This document shows, in pieces, positions 47,061 to 57,983 of a stretch of 64,000 nt of DNA (positions are counted from its first letter, which is position 1; every line of letters starts with the position of its first letter). Both the position numbers and the translations under genes were made by a program. Source of the stretch: Chondrus crispus (lineage: Eukaryota; Rhodophyta; Florideophyceae; Gigartinales; Gigartinaceae); the NCBI RefSeq assembly GCF_000350225.1, contig NW_005178858.1, positions 1-64,000 on the forward strand. Direction: 5' to 3'. The notes beneath the pieces were generated by a model, which worked only from the letters and a program-made list of their open reading frames with translations, was not told where the DNA came from and did no database searches.

Positions 47061-48485
47061 GCGCGCATGCGTAGCGCAAGTTTCGGCCGCTCTCGGTCGC
47101 ACTGCTCGGACGTCCGCTCGCGCACAAGCCTCCAGGGAAACAAGCCGCGGACGTGCTATGCAGCCTCCGGCGCTAGCCGCGCGCGACTGCGCACCGCGAG
47201 GCAACCCGTATTGGACGGATCTCGCCCAAATGGACACAGATTCCTTCAAAATTGGCCAACCCTCCGGGAGGGTGGTGTACAATGGGAATTTCTCCCAAGC
47301 GTCCACGCCGATAGCTATCGCCCACGCCTGGCCGCACCGTTCGGATGATAGCGCTCGCACGCGCTTAAGTAAATGGAGATCTGTACCGGGAACCGGTTCT
47401 TTTTTGTATCGCGATGCGTCGCGTTTATCGGCTTTTAATTTGGTCGCGATTTGGGCTACGTTCTTTCCTCTCACGCCTTGGGAAAAAATCGTAGCCCATT
47501 TCCGACGACGGTATCGCACTCGTGGGGAAATTCCGCGTCTGTGACTGCCAACTTGGGAAAAACCGTCTCGAATGTATTTGGAAACCGAAACGGTTTCTTA
47601 CGGTTTCTTACGGTTTCTAAATAGCTGCGTGGGCAACTGGTCACGAGGATGGTCTTCCGAGCGAGTTTTCGAGCGCCCGACGTCGCGAGCGCACAGTAAA
47701 GATCCTTGCGCACCTCTCGGTGTCCCCCTGCAGCCGACGTCGGCCGCAAAGGTCGGATGAGAAACGCAGATTTACAAAAATTGGCCAGCCCTTCGGGGCC
47801 GAAGTGCGAAAACAGAGGTGGCAACCCGGAATCGACCGTACGGAAGTCGCGCACGCTGTTGCACAATCGCGCCGGCGTGCTTGGGCGGTGGAGAACCACC
47901 CGAGCGGCAGCGGCGGCCCGCGCCTGGCCTGCGGAGGGCAGCGGCGGGGACGTTGTCGTGCGCACTGTACGCCGCTGCACTCGGACCGCCTCGGACGGAT
48001 TGACCCGCGTGAAAGCGGGCTCGGCCAACGCGGTGGCCGTTTGGTCCTCGCTGCGCAGGCCTCGTCGTGGCCGTGACGCGGGGCCGGACAGTTTGACGCC
48101 GGAGCCCCCGCAGGGCTCAACGGCGCACCGCACGGAGGCGCGGCAGGAGAGTTCTCTCGGTCGACCGTTTTCAGGTGTGGAAAGAGCTACTGTACGCGAG
48201 TGTCGTCGCTGAAAAAATGGCACCGCGTGCAGGAGAGTGAGAGGAGTGAGATGGATGTTGGGCGTGGATCGCGGGATGGAAATTCGAGGACGCGATTACC
48301 GAGTGGGACGAGACAGCTGGCGTATAGACTGCCAGCTCGGAGACGTCGCGGGAGAAAAGCCCGGTCGCGCGCAGGGGCTTCGGTCTCCGCATCACGCGCG
48401 CAGGGAAAGAAAGAAGCCGGACGGGAACTGCGTGGTCGGGTTGGTGGTCGCTACGAGGACGTAGCGAAAGCTAAGGAAGGAGGTC
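47061..48485 (+). other. 3' region of chromovirus A and polypurine tract
   Basis: No clear gene. A minus-strand ORF (47471-48223, 250 codons) is Arg/Pro-rich and looks like a shadow. A phrase near AAAATTGGCCA with an adjacent hairpin occurs twice (about 47247 and 47777). Three ACGGTTTCTT units lie at 47586-47616. AAGGAAGGAGGTC ending at 48485 is the polypurine tract. Confidence 0.5.
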
Positions 48486-49105
48486 TGTGGTATAACAACG
48501 GACGCGCGCGCGGGGAGATTATTGACCGTGCCGCCGTGCACGGTGGACACGTGGGCGCGTGTGCCCACGTGTAGGGAGCGCGCGCGTGTACCGACCGGTC
48601 GTGGTGCGGCGCACGTGTACAGTAGCACACGTGTCGTCCGCGCGGTAGTCTGTAAGCAACACGCGTGTGCAGTAGTGCACACGTGTAGTAGCAGCGTCCG
48701 TGCGATAGTAGTAAGTATGCTAGTTTTTTAATTGTGTCCAGTACCCGGCACGCACTAGGCGGCAGGTACTGTACTACTGTACTGGGACAGGTGTCCGAGG
48801 CATCCCTCTGAGGGGTTAAGACCTTGCCCCCGTCCCCACCAGTAAACGGGGCAAGCTCGCCCCCGTCCCTCTCGCGCCTAATATACGACCGTTCGGTAGT
48901 TTATCCGCGCGCTGGCTTCTAACCCGTTACCGGTCGCTCCCGTTTACCCACCACGGGGCGACTGCATGAAACCAGCCAGTGAGCCTCCCCCTTTTCCCGA
49001 GTTCAACCGTATCGGATCTATTCGCGCCGCGCGTCCGCGTCGCGTGCTCCCTCTACAAGGCCTCCGCCTCTCACCCAACCCAGGGGGGAGAGGAGTTATC
49101 CCACA
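48486..49105 (+). repeat. 3' LTR of chromovirus A, complete
   Basis: 620 bp, TGTGG...CCACA ends. The first part is rich in CACGTGT/ACACGTG and CGCGCG words; the rest matches the truncated left LTR. Confidence 0.88.
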
Positions 49106-49469
49106 AGCAGGGTGCGGCCTCATCACATATCTGGTGGTGCAGATTTGATCTGAATACATTCACTGTTTCTTTATCTACAAGCATGTGCTAAAATAGTTCT
49201 GCACTCTTGTGAAGTGAAATAGTAACACGAGGAGCACTTCAGGTACAATAAAAAAGTACGATGTGCAGTATATAATATAACTACATAAAACAGCGACTAT
49301 ATCATGTGAAACACGTATTTAAGGACAACTGTCGTGCCTGTGTTTAGCTATATCAAAACGACCAGGTCAAGACACGTTTATTGGTGTCCACGAAGGAAAA
49401 AGTGGGCCATCCGGAATCGTACACATGGATATACCGCATTTGTTGTGCAGATTTAAAAATAAGATGAGG
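49106..49469. other. AT-rich flank right of chromovirus A, nothing recognised
   Basis: About 360 bases with no open frame worth reporting and no repeat to the left flank of element A. Confidence 0.5.
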
Positions 49470-50039
49470 TCACAATTTCAGATAAAAATGAATATCAAGT
49501 TTATCGAAACACGTTTTGACGTGCTTCTCTCTTCCAAGGAACGGTCTCAAATTAGATCCATGATCTGCAATGTAATCGGAATAATGGCGACGGTCTACAA
49601 AAGGGAGTCTACAAATCCGACAGTGCCACTGCCCATGTTGTAGAGGCAGTTCACTGATTGGATGAGTTGAGTACTCGGGAGCTGTCAACTCATCCAATCC
49701 GTGAACTGCGCACAGCTCGCGAGCAGTCAACTCATCCAATCCGTGAACTGCCTGGCGCGCGAGAAGGAATGAAAACTGGAGGCGCGAGGTAAATGAGTGC
49801 GCACAAAGGAAACAATTTTGCACGGTGCTGTTGCGTGGCGACATATTGCAGTGGCAGCGAGCCCGTTGCTTTTCCAAGAGGCCAATGTGCTCCGTTCTCA
49901 ATTCAAAGGGCGGTGACAGGCTGTTACGATCTACAAGTTCATTGATTTTGGCTACGCTGGAGAACGGACCAGTGCCTGGACCAAAGTCTGATAGGTCGGA
50001 GTTCTTTTTAGACTCGCTTTTTACCAAGTTGGACCACAA
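49470..50039 (-). CDS. Hypothetical small protein with two CxxC finger-like motifs
   Basis: An uninterrupted 189-codon ORF. Two C-x2-C motifs, NCFLCAHSF and WHCRICRLPFVDRRHY followed by H residues, could form C2H2-type fingers. Between them a short peptide unit AVHGLDELTA is repeated because the DNA has a 25-bp direct repeat at 49685 and 49727. Start and expression are uncertain; it lies among old repeats and could be a remnant of a transposon finger protein. Confidence 0.35.
   Translation of the reverse strand: MWSNLVKSESKKNSDLSDFGPGTGPFSSVAKINELVDRNSLSPPFELRTEHIGLLEKQRARCHCNMSPRNSTVQNCFLCAHSFTSRLQFSFLLARQAVHGLDELTARELCAVHGLDELTAPEYSTHPISELPLQHGQWHCRICRLPFVDRRHYSDYIADHGSNLRPFLGREKHVKTCFDKLDIHFYLKL
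49646..49751. repeat. 25-bp sequence in three copies, one inverted
   Basis: GCAGTTCAC(T)GATTGGATG... at 49646-49670 is the inverse (one mismatch) of 49685-49709, and 49727-49751 repeats the latter exactly. The first two can pair as a hairpin with a 14-base loop. Confidence 0.88.
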
Positions 50040-51479
50040 ACTAGTTGCTTTTGAGTAGGGGACTCAGGATTCATTGATTTGTGTCGTCTACCGCGTCGGC
50101 AGGGGACATTGCATATTTTATGAGGCATGACTTTCGGTTCTTAGTTTCTGCTGTCGTTTTCGTGTTTGTCTCTGGTATTATTCTCATTTTGGTTCCTACT
50201 GTCATTTCTGCCGATGTTTCGTGCGCCGCCGTCGTTCCTTTTGTCCTATCCCGGTCAACATGATGTTGCTTTAACGTGGTCAGTGGACCCCTTCTTCGTA
50301 CTGTCGCCTATTTTGGCTGTTGCAGCTTTGTTGTGGCAATCGTTGTGTGAGCTGTGTATGAGCCTTGCTAGTCGATAGGAGAGAGTCCGTCGTGGGAAAC
50401 GCATCGCATGAATCCAAGTAGACTGTGCCTCGGTCACTCCATGGATCTTGGTGGTTGCGGATACGCTCACTTCTTGAAAGTCTTTTGAAACTTGAATGCT
50501 GCCTTGAGCGAGGCACCGATCAAGAAGTGGTCCAAAGACGAAACACGAAGCCTCGGGGCTGATCACAGCGTACTAGTGTAATACTTACTCAGCTTTCAGT
50601 AAGTGCGTGCTCGGTGAGGGACACTCTCTCGGTGTTGACCCTATAGGTAGGCCTTCGGTCGTCTGGGTGAGATGAATACGTGTCAAAGCACTTAACCTCT
50701 CACTTTATGTACGTGTATAAGGTCGCGTATCTTGAGCTTCGGTTACCACGAAAGAGAGTGGTCCAAGGCGTGATTGTGATCAAAACACGTGAGTACGACC
50801 AAGGCAATTTCATTCTTGTGTTGGGGAAAATATTTCGGGGACTGTACCGTATCAAGTTCGAGCGGTCCAATTTTAGTTGGAGGGACCGCTCGCAGTAATG
50901 ACAAGAATTGCTATTTTGCCCACAGGAATAGTTTCTGCCCTTGCCTTCCGCACGTTTGATTAAGTTTGCCATCGAAAGAACTGCACTGATCGACATAAAT
51001 GAGCAGCGCCTTAAGGTAAACTAAGAATAACACGCTTTTCTACTCCCGAGCGAACAAGCACCAAAAAATGTCCGAGTAATCGCGACAAACTTTGTAAGGG
51101 CGTGGCCTTGACATTTTGTTGACTATCAGTTAACGGCTAGGGATGCCGGAACGAAAGACCTTATATAACCGAAAGGGGCACGGTTTGGCGCACTAGATGA
51201 CCAAAATACTCGACCAGTTAGAATCGAGAACCTGAACAGATCCATATTCTACTCATGGAAGCTCAAAATACAGATACTGCCCACTTTCGGATACGTCAAT
51301 CAGTACGCTTGTGACGATTTCCCGGAGAATGCAACCTGAGGTGAGAAGAAAAGTGGATTCGTGGTTTCGGAGAAGAAATGGAACTCACTGAACTTACGCT
51401 CTGTGATCAATACTTCCAACTCGTATGGGGGTGTAGCAATGAAAAAGAAACTAAGGAGACTACCTTGAATATTTTCGTG
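50040..51479. other. Unassigned stretch
   Basis: About 1.4 kb. A plus ORF near 50081-50263 encodes a hydrophobic segment, and a 103-codon minus ORF lies at 50255-50566. Neither matches a known family. It could include the unrecognised start or LTR of the copia fossil that follows. Confidence 0.35.
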
Positions 51480-54400
51480 CGTCACACTGTGTTCAAACAA
51501 CTTGCCGCTCGTGGTAATTTGTAAACTGTATCCATGCTTGGAAATGAGAAAATGCTTCTGTTCATCAATCGTGTCAAACAACTTGCTGTCAAACTTGAGT
51601 CAATTAATGTTGAAATTGAAGCCAAAGGATTGGGAATTGCATGCCATTCCCAATCCTTTGGCCTTAATTCTACTGCAGTATTGAAGGGTTTGTCTCTACA
51701 ATCTGATAATACTAATGTTGCTCTTGGGGCAATTGGAAATCAGGTTAAGATGTTTGGACGAGTGTGAGAAGAGTCGTTTGTTGCAGGAGGAAAATCTGAA
51801 AAGCATGAATACTTCACGAAGTAATTATGCTTTCCAGGCAGTGCACTGCCTCAGCTCGTACAAATACACAGGTCTACTGCAAGCCAAATAAACATGATAT
51901 GAGTTGTTCGAGCGGTAATCAACACATACGTACTTCCGCTGGTTGGGTGGGGAAAAGACGTGAATGGGCGCCGACGTGCCCAACCGAACGGATTTCGGTC
52001 CGGCAGGAATGACCCCAAGCCATCTTGATGTGTTTCGAAAGGTAACTATTTCGGTCTTGCTCTGATGGCTTGACTGGTAATTGTTCCTTGTGAAGCAGGA
52101 AAAGAATTTCAGTTTCCTGGCTTGTCGATTACGGCTGCAGTGCCCACATTGTGTTTCATAGGTCTATTTTCGCCCCCAAATAACGCATAAAATCAGGATC
52201 AATCGAGATGGATACAGAAGCTAAAGCTATTGTTCTTGAAAGTTTTGACGAGCGTCTTTTGCCGAATGTCAACAGTAGTGCGCTTCTTAACAAAATGGGC
52301 AACATTTTTTATGTCCCTGAATTTGGATATTCAATATTGTCCGTTAGTCAAATGATCTTAGAAAGATTGCAGGTGTCCTTTGAGAATTTTAAATCTATTG
52401 GTAGTGCAGGGCCACAAGTAGTGGCAACAGCGAGTCTAGTTGGTGATTAGTACGGGAATGTCGAGGTGAATCGAAAAGCACCTGTGCACTTGGAAACTTC
52501 TCCAACACTGCATGAAAGCAAAGCTAAGGTCCACGGACAAATTCGCCGCCATAATTCAAACGACGTGGGGAGCGGCAATAGTAGTAGCCAAAGCGATGTG
52601 ATGAGGGCATGGAATCCGAAATCTGGCAACCATTCGCGCAACCGTTCTGCTTTTGTATTCCGCACATCAATACGATCAATAATTTGGCAATAGCGATCGT
52701 AGTCTCGTCCATAGGGGTTTCCTGACTTGGTACAATAAGGTCTTTGTGGACTATTCGATGTACCTTCAGTTGGCAACTCGAGTTACCTCATTACGTTCGT
52801 TGATGATCGCTCAAGTGGGGAGATTTTGTACCCCATGAGCCACAAATCTGAGGCCCTCTCTAAGTACAAGTCGTTTGAAAAGTTTGCCGCGTTGTGCACC
52901 ATTCGCAAAGTAAAAATTCTTCTTTGTACAGCTAGAGGGGGAGAATATCTGTTCACAGAAATCATATCATAATTGGATACGAACAGTACACAACCCAAAC
53001 TCACAGCGGCTTATTCGCCTAATCTAAAGGGTCTTGCTCAACGTTTGAATCGCTCCTTCATTGATTTTGTCTACTCGATGTTGTCCCATGACAGATCAGG
53101 AAGAGAATCTGGGCAGCGGCTCTTGCTACTTCACTGTATGTACTCAACCAAGATACGTCAAGTACTTTACCCGTCATACAACACCACATGACATTTAGAT
53201 GAAGTCCACACCAAATGTTGACCATTTAGGTGCATTTTTGAGAACCTTGGTATACATTGTCAAAGTTGGAATTCGGTAAACTGTACTTGCGTGCTAATGA
53301 GGAGATGTTTCTCATCTATGCTCAACATAGTAAGGCAAACAAGATATAGGATGAGTTTAATAACATTGTTGTGACACTGGATGAAACATTTCACGAATCG
53401 ACATGCGGGACGCATGACGTTCCCCCACACGAAATTGATTCACTCAACTCTGAAGAAGACGTTTAGATCTTCGTGTCGACAACAAGGGTAAGGTTTGAGA
53501 AGAGGTTTCGGATGCACCAGTTATGAAGTTTACGTCTATTCCCTTATTTCTTTCCATGGTCGCTCATTTAGATCTAGAGCTTCATCACGTGTATATTTTG
53601 ACTGAGTTATTGAGCGCAGACTGGACAAAGAAACCTACATCTAGTAATCTGAATTGTGCATTGACACAAAAGCCACTTCATGTATAAACTGTTGAAAGTA
53701 CGGTATGGACTGGGGCAAGCACATCTTCAGTAGTATGCCGAAATAGGTGACTTCTGAATTCGCGAGTTGGAATTCAAGCTCCACGTAATGTTTCAAGTCT
53801 CTAAATTAAAGAAACCTAACAATATTATGCTGATTGCAATTTATGTTGATGGTCTGTTACTAGCTGGTAGTGACATCGATTGCGTCATATGAGTGAAGGG
53901 GGAGCTCAATTAACGGTTTGGCAAAAAGGATCTCGGTGAGGCAAAAGGTATCAATTTTGTGGAGATTAATGGAGATCGATTTGCCAAAACATTGAGCATC
54001 ACGAATGCAAAATATGTGTGAAGTGTGTTTGAAAACTTTTTTAATTTCGGTGTGTACATCATCTCCGACCCCAACGGAACAAGTTCGGGCCGCAACTATT
54101 TCTGGTGCCAGTGACCCCGAAACGAATGCCCTGTATCTTGAGGCAGTCGGCTGCACGATATAATTGATGGTGAACACTTGTTCAAACTTAGCCTACGCGA
54201 TCGGGTCGCTATCTTAACATTCTTCCAGTCTGTGTGATTCACACTGGTCAGATTTGAAACGAGAAATGCAATACATCTGAGGAAATCGTAAATTAGGATT
54301 CTTATTCAACGATAACTTCAAGGAGCCCAAGTTGCTCGATTTTAGTGATGCATATTCGTCTGGGTGTCATGACTCTCGCAATGAACAGGTGCCTACTTTG

Positions 54401-54600
54401 TGAGGTCTGCGCAATGGAGAGCGGCTAGCCGTAGAAATCACGTGGAACTGATGCGATGAGATTTTTGTATTAATGATCGCTTCCTTTTCTTGGCAGCTCG
54501 CTGGGTGGGTCCAAATCAGAGGATTCGTCGGTGGATAGTTTCAATTTGCAGAAAAAAGGGTACCTGGAGCTAGCAGCATGGATTAAATTTCTGAAGGCTT
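51480..54600 (+). mobile_element. Very old Ty1/copia fossil: gag, integrase and RT remnants
   Basis: Recognisable pieces in the right order: UBN2-like gag (51534-51767, FINRVKQLAVKLESINVEI and VALGAIGNQV), a pre-integrase part (52290-52440, IFYVPEFGYSILSVSQM), integrase traces (52740-53120, GGEYLF and AAYSPNLKGLAQRLNRS), and RT/RNase H traces (about 53760-54420, NTCSNLAYAIGSLS). It is heavily broken, with more than ten breaks, so it is much older than the chromoviruses. No LTRs recognised. Confidence 0.7.
51621..51662. repeat. Perfect 17-bp-arm palindrome
   Basis: GCCAAAGGATTGGGAAT, an 8-base spacer TGCATGCC, then the exact reverse complement. It sits in the copia gag remnant and is better preserved than its surroundings. 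Confidence 0.92.
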
Positions 54601-55210
54601 CTCAAGTACGCTTCGAGGGCGCGCGTTAGTCGGCAAAACTGTGTGCCGGCTATCCTAACATCTCACGATACGTATGGAGGCGAACTTCGACTCTCAGTGA
54701 GGCGAAGAGTTGATGAGGCCCTCCGATATTGACATGACAAGCTAATAAAAGCCAATGAAGATAATTGAATCTGGTCGGCAGGAGTGCACACGCCGAAATA
54801 CCTGTTAAAGAAAATCAGATGAAGTGTAATGAGCACGAAGATATAGGGACAAAAAAAATCGCAAGTGCAAAGGACAATCCACAGGTTTTGGGATATTAGG
54901 ACTCAATTTGAAATAATTAAACTTACTGTCGTCACAGCCCTTTTCGCTTCGCTGTTTCACGAGTTCATTGGAACTCATTGAAGTCTCCAAAGACCCCAGA
55001 AGCAGCAAAAACGCTTTCTACGGTACTCGAGGGCAGTTCAAAATGAAACGGTCCCTTAAAACGTGATAATGAGATAGTTGAAATGATTGAAGTACTCCGA
55101 ATTGAGTGAAGGTGTCTACAAATGGCCCTTAGACTCAAAACGTCTGCTCCAAACCATTTCTTTATAACAAATCAAATCATAACTCATCCGAAGTCCCTAT
55201 GTAGGAAATA
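54601..55210. other. Unassigned AT-rich stretch
   Basis: About 600 bases between the copia remnant and the solo LTR. No gene or repeat recognised. Confidence 0.45.
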
Positions 55211-56359
55211 TGTAGAATAACGACCGACGCGCGAAGAGGTTATTAATCTGGCGGACGTGTACGGTGTACGCGTGGGCGACGTGCCCATGTGCAGGGAGCG
55301 ACCGCGCGTGCCGATCCGTCGTGACGTGGTGTACGTGCACACGTGTTGTCGGTATGGTAGTTCGTACATATTGCGCGTGTACTGTAAAGAAGACGTGTAG
55401 TGTCAAGATCCACGCGGTATGTAGGAGTTATGATGCTAGTATTTTAGTTTTGTACAGTACCTGGGACGCTCTAGGAGGCAGGTGCTGTACTGGGGCAGGT
55501 GTCCGAGGCGTCTAGACCTGACGCCCGTCCGAAACAGTGAACGAGGACGTGCTTGCCCCGTGTGGTACAATTGCCAAGTGGCGCTACTGTACTTGGCGGG
55601 CGCCAGAGGCCTCGCCAAGTACAGTAGTAAGATGTTAACCGGTACGGTGCATACGTGGCCAGCACGTGTAGATGTGGCCACGTGGGAGTCCACGTGTAGT
55701 TAGTGACACCAGCTAGTGCAGGTGTACACGTGGTGCGCAACCGATCGGTGGGTTAGTACAGTAGTCATTTTTAGTTACCGTAAGCTACAGTAAGCTGGCT
55801 ACAGTATGTACAGCTACTGTAGTCCGTCCGGTGCCACCGCCCTACTAGGGGGTATAAGATAGGGGGGCACCGGGCTGGAGGTAAACCGAGGCGAGCACGC
55901 CTCCCCTTACTTCCTATCCTAGTCCTTTTACCGTACGGTTAAGTAAGTCCCTCAGGTTTCCAGCTCGCCACCGGTCGTACTGCTCTACACCCCAGTACGA
56001 CTGCGCGTGTCCAGTGCGGTGTACCTCCCTTGTCCTGTGCTTCCTACCGTTCCGGATTATTCTACCTGACGCTCCAGTGTAGCGGTCCCCCAAGCTCCCT
56101 CATTTTAGGTACAGCCTGTCCTTTTCCGTTTACGGATTAGCGTCCCTACGGTTGTAGCACACCCCAGTCCCTTTCGCGCTCATCTACGACCGTTCCGTTA
56201 GTTTATTCGCGCCGGCTTCTAACCTGTTACCGACCACCTCCGTATACGCACCTCCGAGCGACTTCATGTAACCAGCCAAGTGTGCCACTCTCTTGTCCGT
56301 GCTCCTCGGCAATACCTCCGCCTTTCACCCAACCCAGGGACGAGAGGAGGAATCCCACA
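55211..56359 (+). mobile_element. Solo LTR of family A, long diverged variant
   Basis: Starts TGTAGAATAACGACCGACGC and ends AATCCCACA, like the 48486-49105 LTR, but is about 1149 bp. Roughly 0.55 kb of extra sequence lies between about 55570 and 56160, including a TATAAGATA box near 55853. The flanking 5 bases AAATA and ACATA nearly agree as a target duplication. Confidence 0.7.
55584..55627. repeat. 15-bp-arm inverted repeat in the variant LTR
   Basis: CTACTGTACTTGGCG and its exact inverse at 55613-55627 around a 14-base loop. Confidence 0.9.
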
Positions 56360-57983
56360 ACATAGTCGACCACAATTACTTGAATGTGGAATCAGGGGTA
56401 TAAAAGCTTAGTGTTGTGACTTGAAACCCTCCAAAAAGGCGTTTGCTGCATTCTATGGCATACAATAGAATATTTTCATGCCGTATCCCATTCTACGGAT
56501 GTCAGGTGTTCCGTGAGAGAATCCGACGATATGTAAAGGAACGAAAAGGTTACTCGAGCCCTACTTCATCAGTATACAATCTGTTTGACTCATGAAAACC
56601 TTACAAAGCAATTTAAAGAGCGCTTGATTCGGATTTCAAAGCTTTTGAAAAGATAAAACGCCGGAATGCAAACACGTCGAAGATCAATGGCATTCACCAA
56701 TGTATTCACGTTTATATTACCAGAAAGCAGTTCCTGGGACCTTGGAGATACTTTCGAAAGGTTTCAAAGCTTCTGACAGAGCATGAGAACAGTTCGGCAA
56801 ACAGCTGTAGTTGCAGTGTGAACTTACTTTTAAGCAATGGGAGAAGGGCAAATTTAGACCAAAAGATCCCACACCATGAATCACACGTTGCAAACACTTC
56901 TACCGTGGTGACGAAAACTTGCATCGTTGAGATTGTCAGACCTATTATCGTGTCAGGCCCCCCGATAGACACCATTCCGCACATTTCGGCGTCGGCACAA
57001 AGTGAATAATCCATCATTGCTTTGATTGAAGAAAGCACCCGGTAAGGACTTCCCGGTTTTTCATTTCACGTCACAAAAATGCTTGTATAGCTGTTAGAGT
57101 ATGGTTTTAGGATGAAGTGATTCAGTTTCCTGAATCAGAAACAATTTGGGAAAAAGCGTCAGAAACGTTGTTAGAAGAGATTATGCATACTTTCCGGAGT
57201 GAAGGAAGAGCTTTAAGGCCTGACTGAACCTGACTGAAGCGAGAAATGAAATCCATTGCAAATGGAAATTAATCCATTGAACCAGCCGTTTCAATCAATA
57301 TTTGGACTTGTTTGAATCCTGAAACGAACGAAATCGCTAATCAACAGTTGAGGTGAAGTAGGAAAGGAGATTTTGTGCTGTTCGTCTGAGAAACTCCCGA
57401 ATCAATCTGGTCTCTTCCATAAATTGCTCTGAATACCAATAGTTATTAACTTCTGGTCCAGAGGACAATACTGTGACAGACAAGTGAGATCCCTCTTTAC
57501 CTTCAGAATTTGTTTAAGTTCGGCCGGTGATCGACGCACTGGATAGATGATATCGCTGAGGTTTGTTGACTAGGCCATAGGTTCATGTGGTAGACGACCA
57601 ACCGATACCAGAAAAGGCGTAGAGAAGCTCTTGAATGTCGGTTCAAAACCCCCTGGACGGTACTCGGAGCCTGAGTCGTTTAGATGCGATTTTCGCGAAT
57701 CGATGATGATACAGAGCCCTGGCATGGTGAAGCGTTTCACATTTGGTATTTCCCGGTTTGCAGAAAGCTCGGAAAATGCAGGGTTGCGTGGAGAACAACT
57801 GACACGTGTCGTTGGATGTTCGGGATATGATAGTGTCACCTGTGTACAGTACGTCTATCGGAAACGAACAGCGCAAGTCTTTCCATCACAACGGTCGGAT
57901 GAGTTTGATTCATCGCTGCCGCATATCAGGTTAGAATCTCGCTTGCAATTATGCGAGCATGACATGGACCACGAAGGTGAACT
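56360..57983. other. Unassigned stretch, weak ORFs only
   Basis: About 1.6 kb. A plus ORF of 118 codons (57631-57987) overlaps the stop of the next gene and resembles nothing. A 108-codon minus ORF lies at 56712-57038. Probably intergenic or old repeat. Confidence 0.4.

Larger units (their letters stand above)
4639..49105 (+). mobile_element. Ty3/Gypsy chromovirus fossil A, split by element B
   Basis: Left LTR 4639-5017 (missing its first part), gag and protease 5078-8937, insertion of element B at 8938-43313, then RT, RNase H, integrase and chromodomain 43604-47040, a 3' region, and a complete right LTR 48486-49105. The LTR has TGTGG...CCACA ends. After the left LTR comes a primer-binding-like TGGTACTCTTGTGG, and a polypurine tract precedes the right LTR. 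By eye the shared LTR parts are roughly 93% identical, older than element B. The element is broken in several places. No target duplication can be read because the left end is cut. Confidence 0.88.

Noticed and set aside
47586-47616. Telomere-like ACGGTTTCTT units
   Set aside because: Only about three copies inside a retroelement 3' region; not a telomeric array.
47471-48223. 250-codon minus-strand ORF in the 3' region of chromovirus A
   Set aside because: Arg/Pro-rich, GC-driven composition with equally open frames on the other strand; no domain and no start context.
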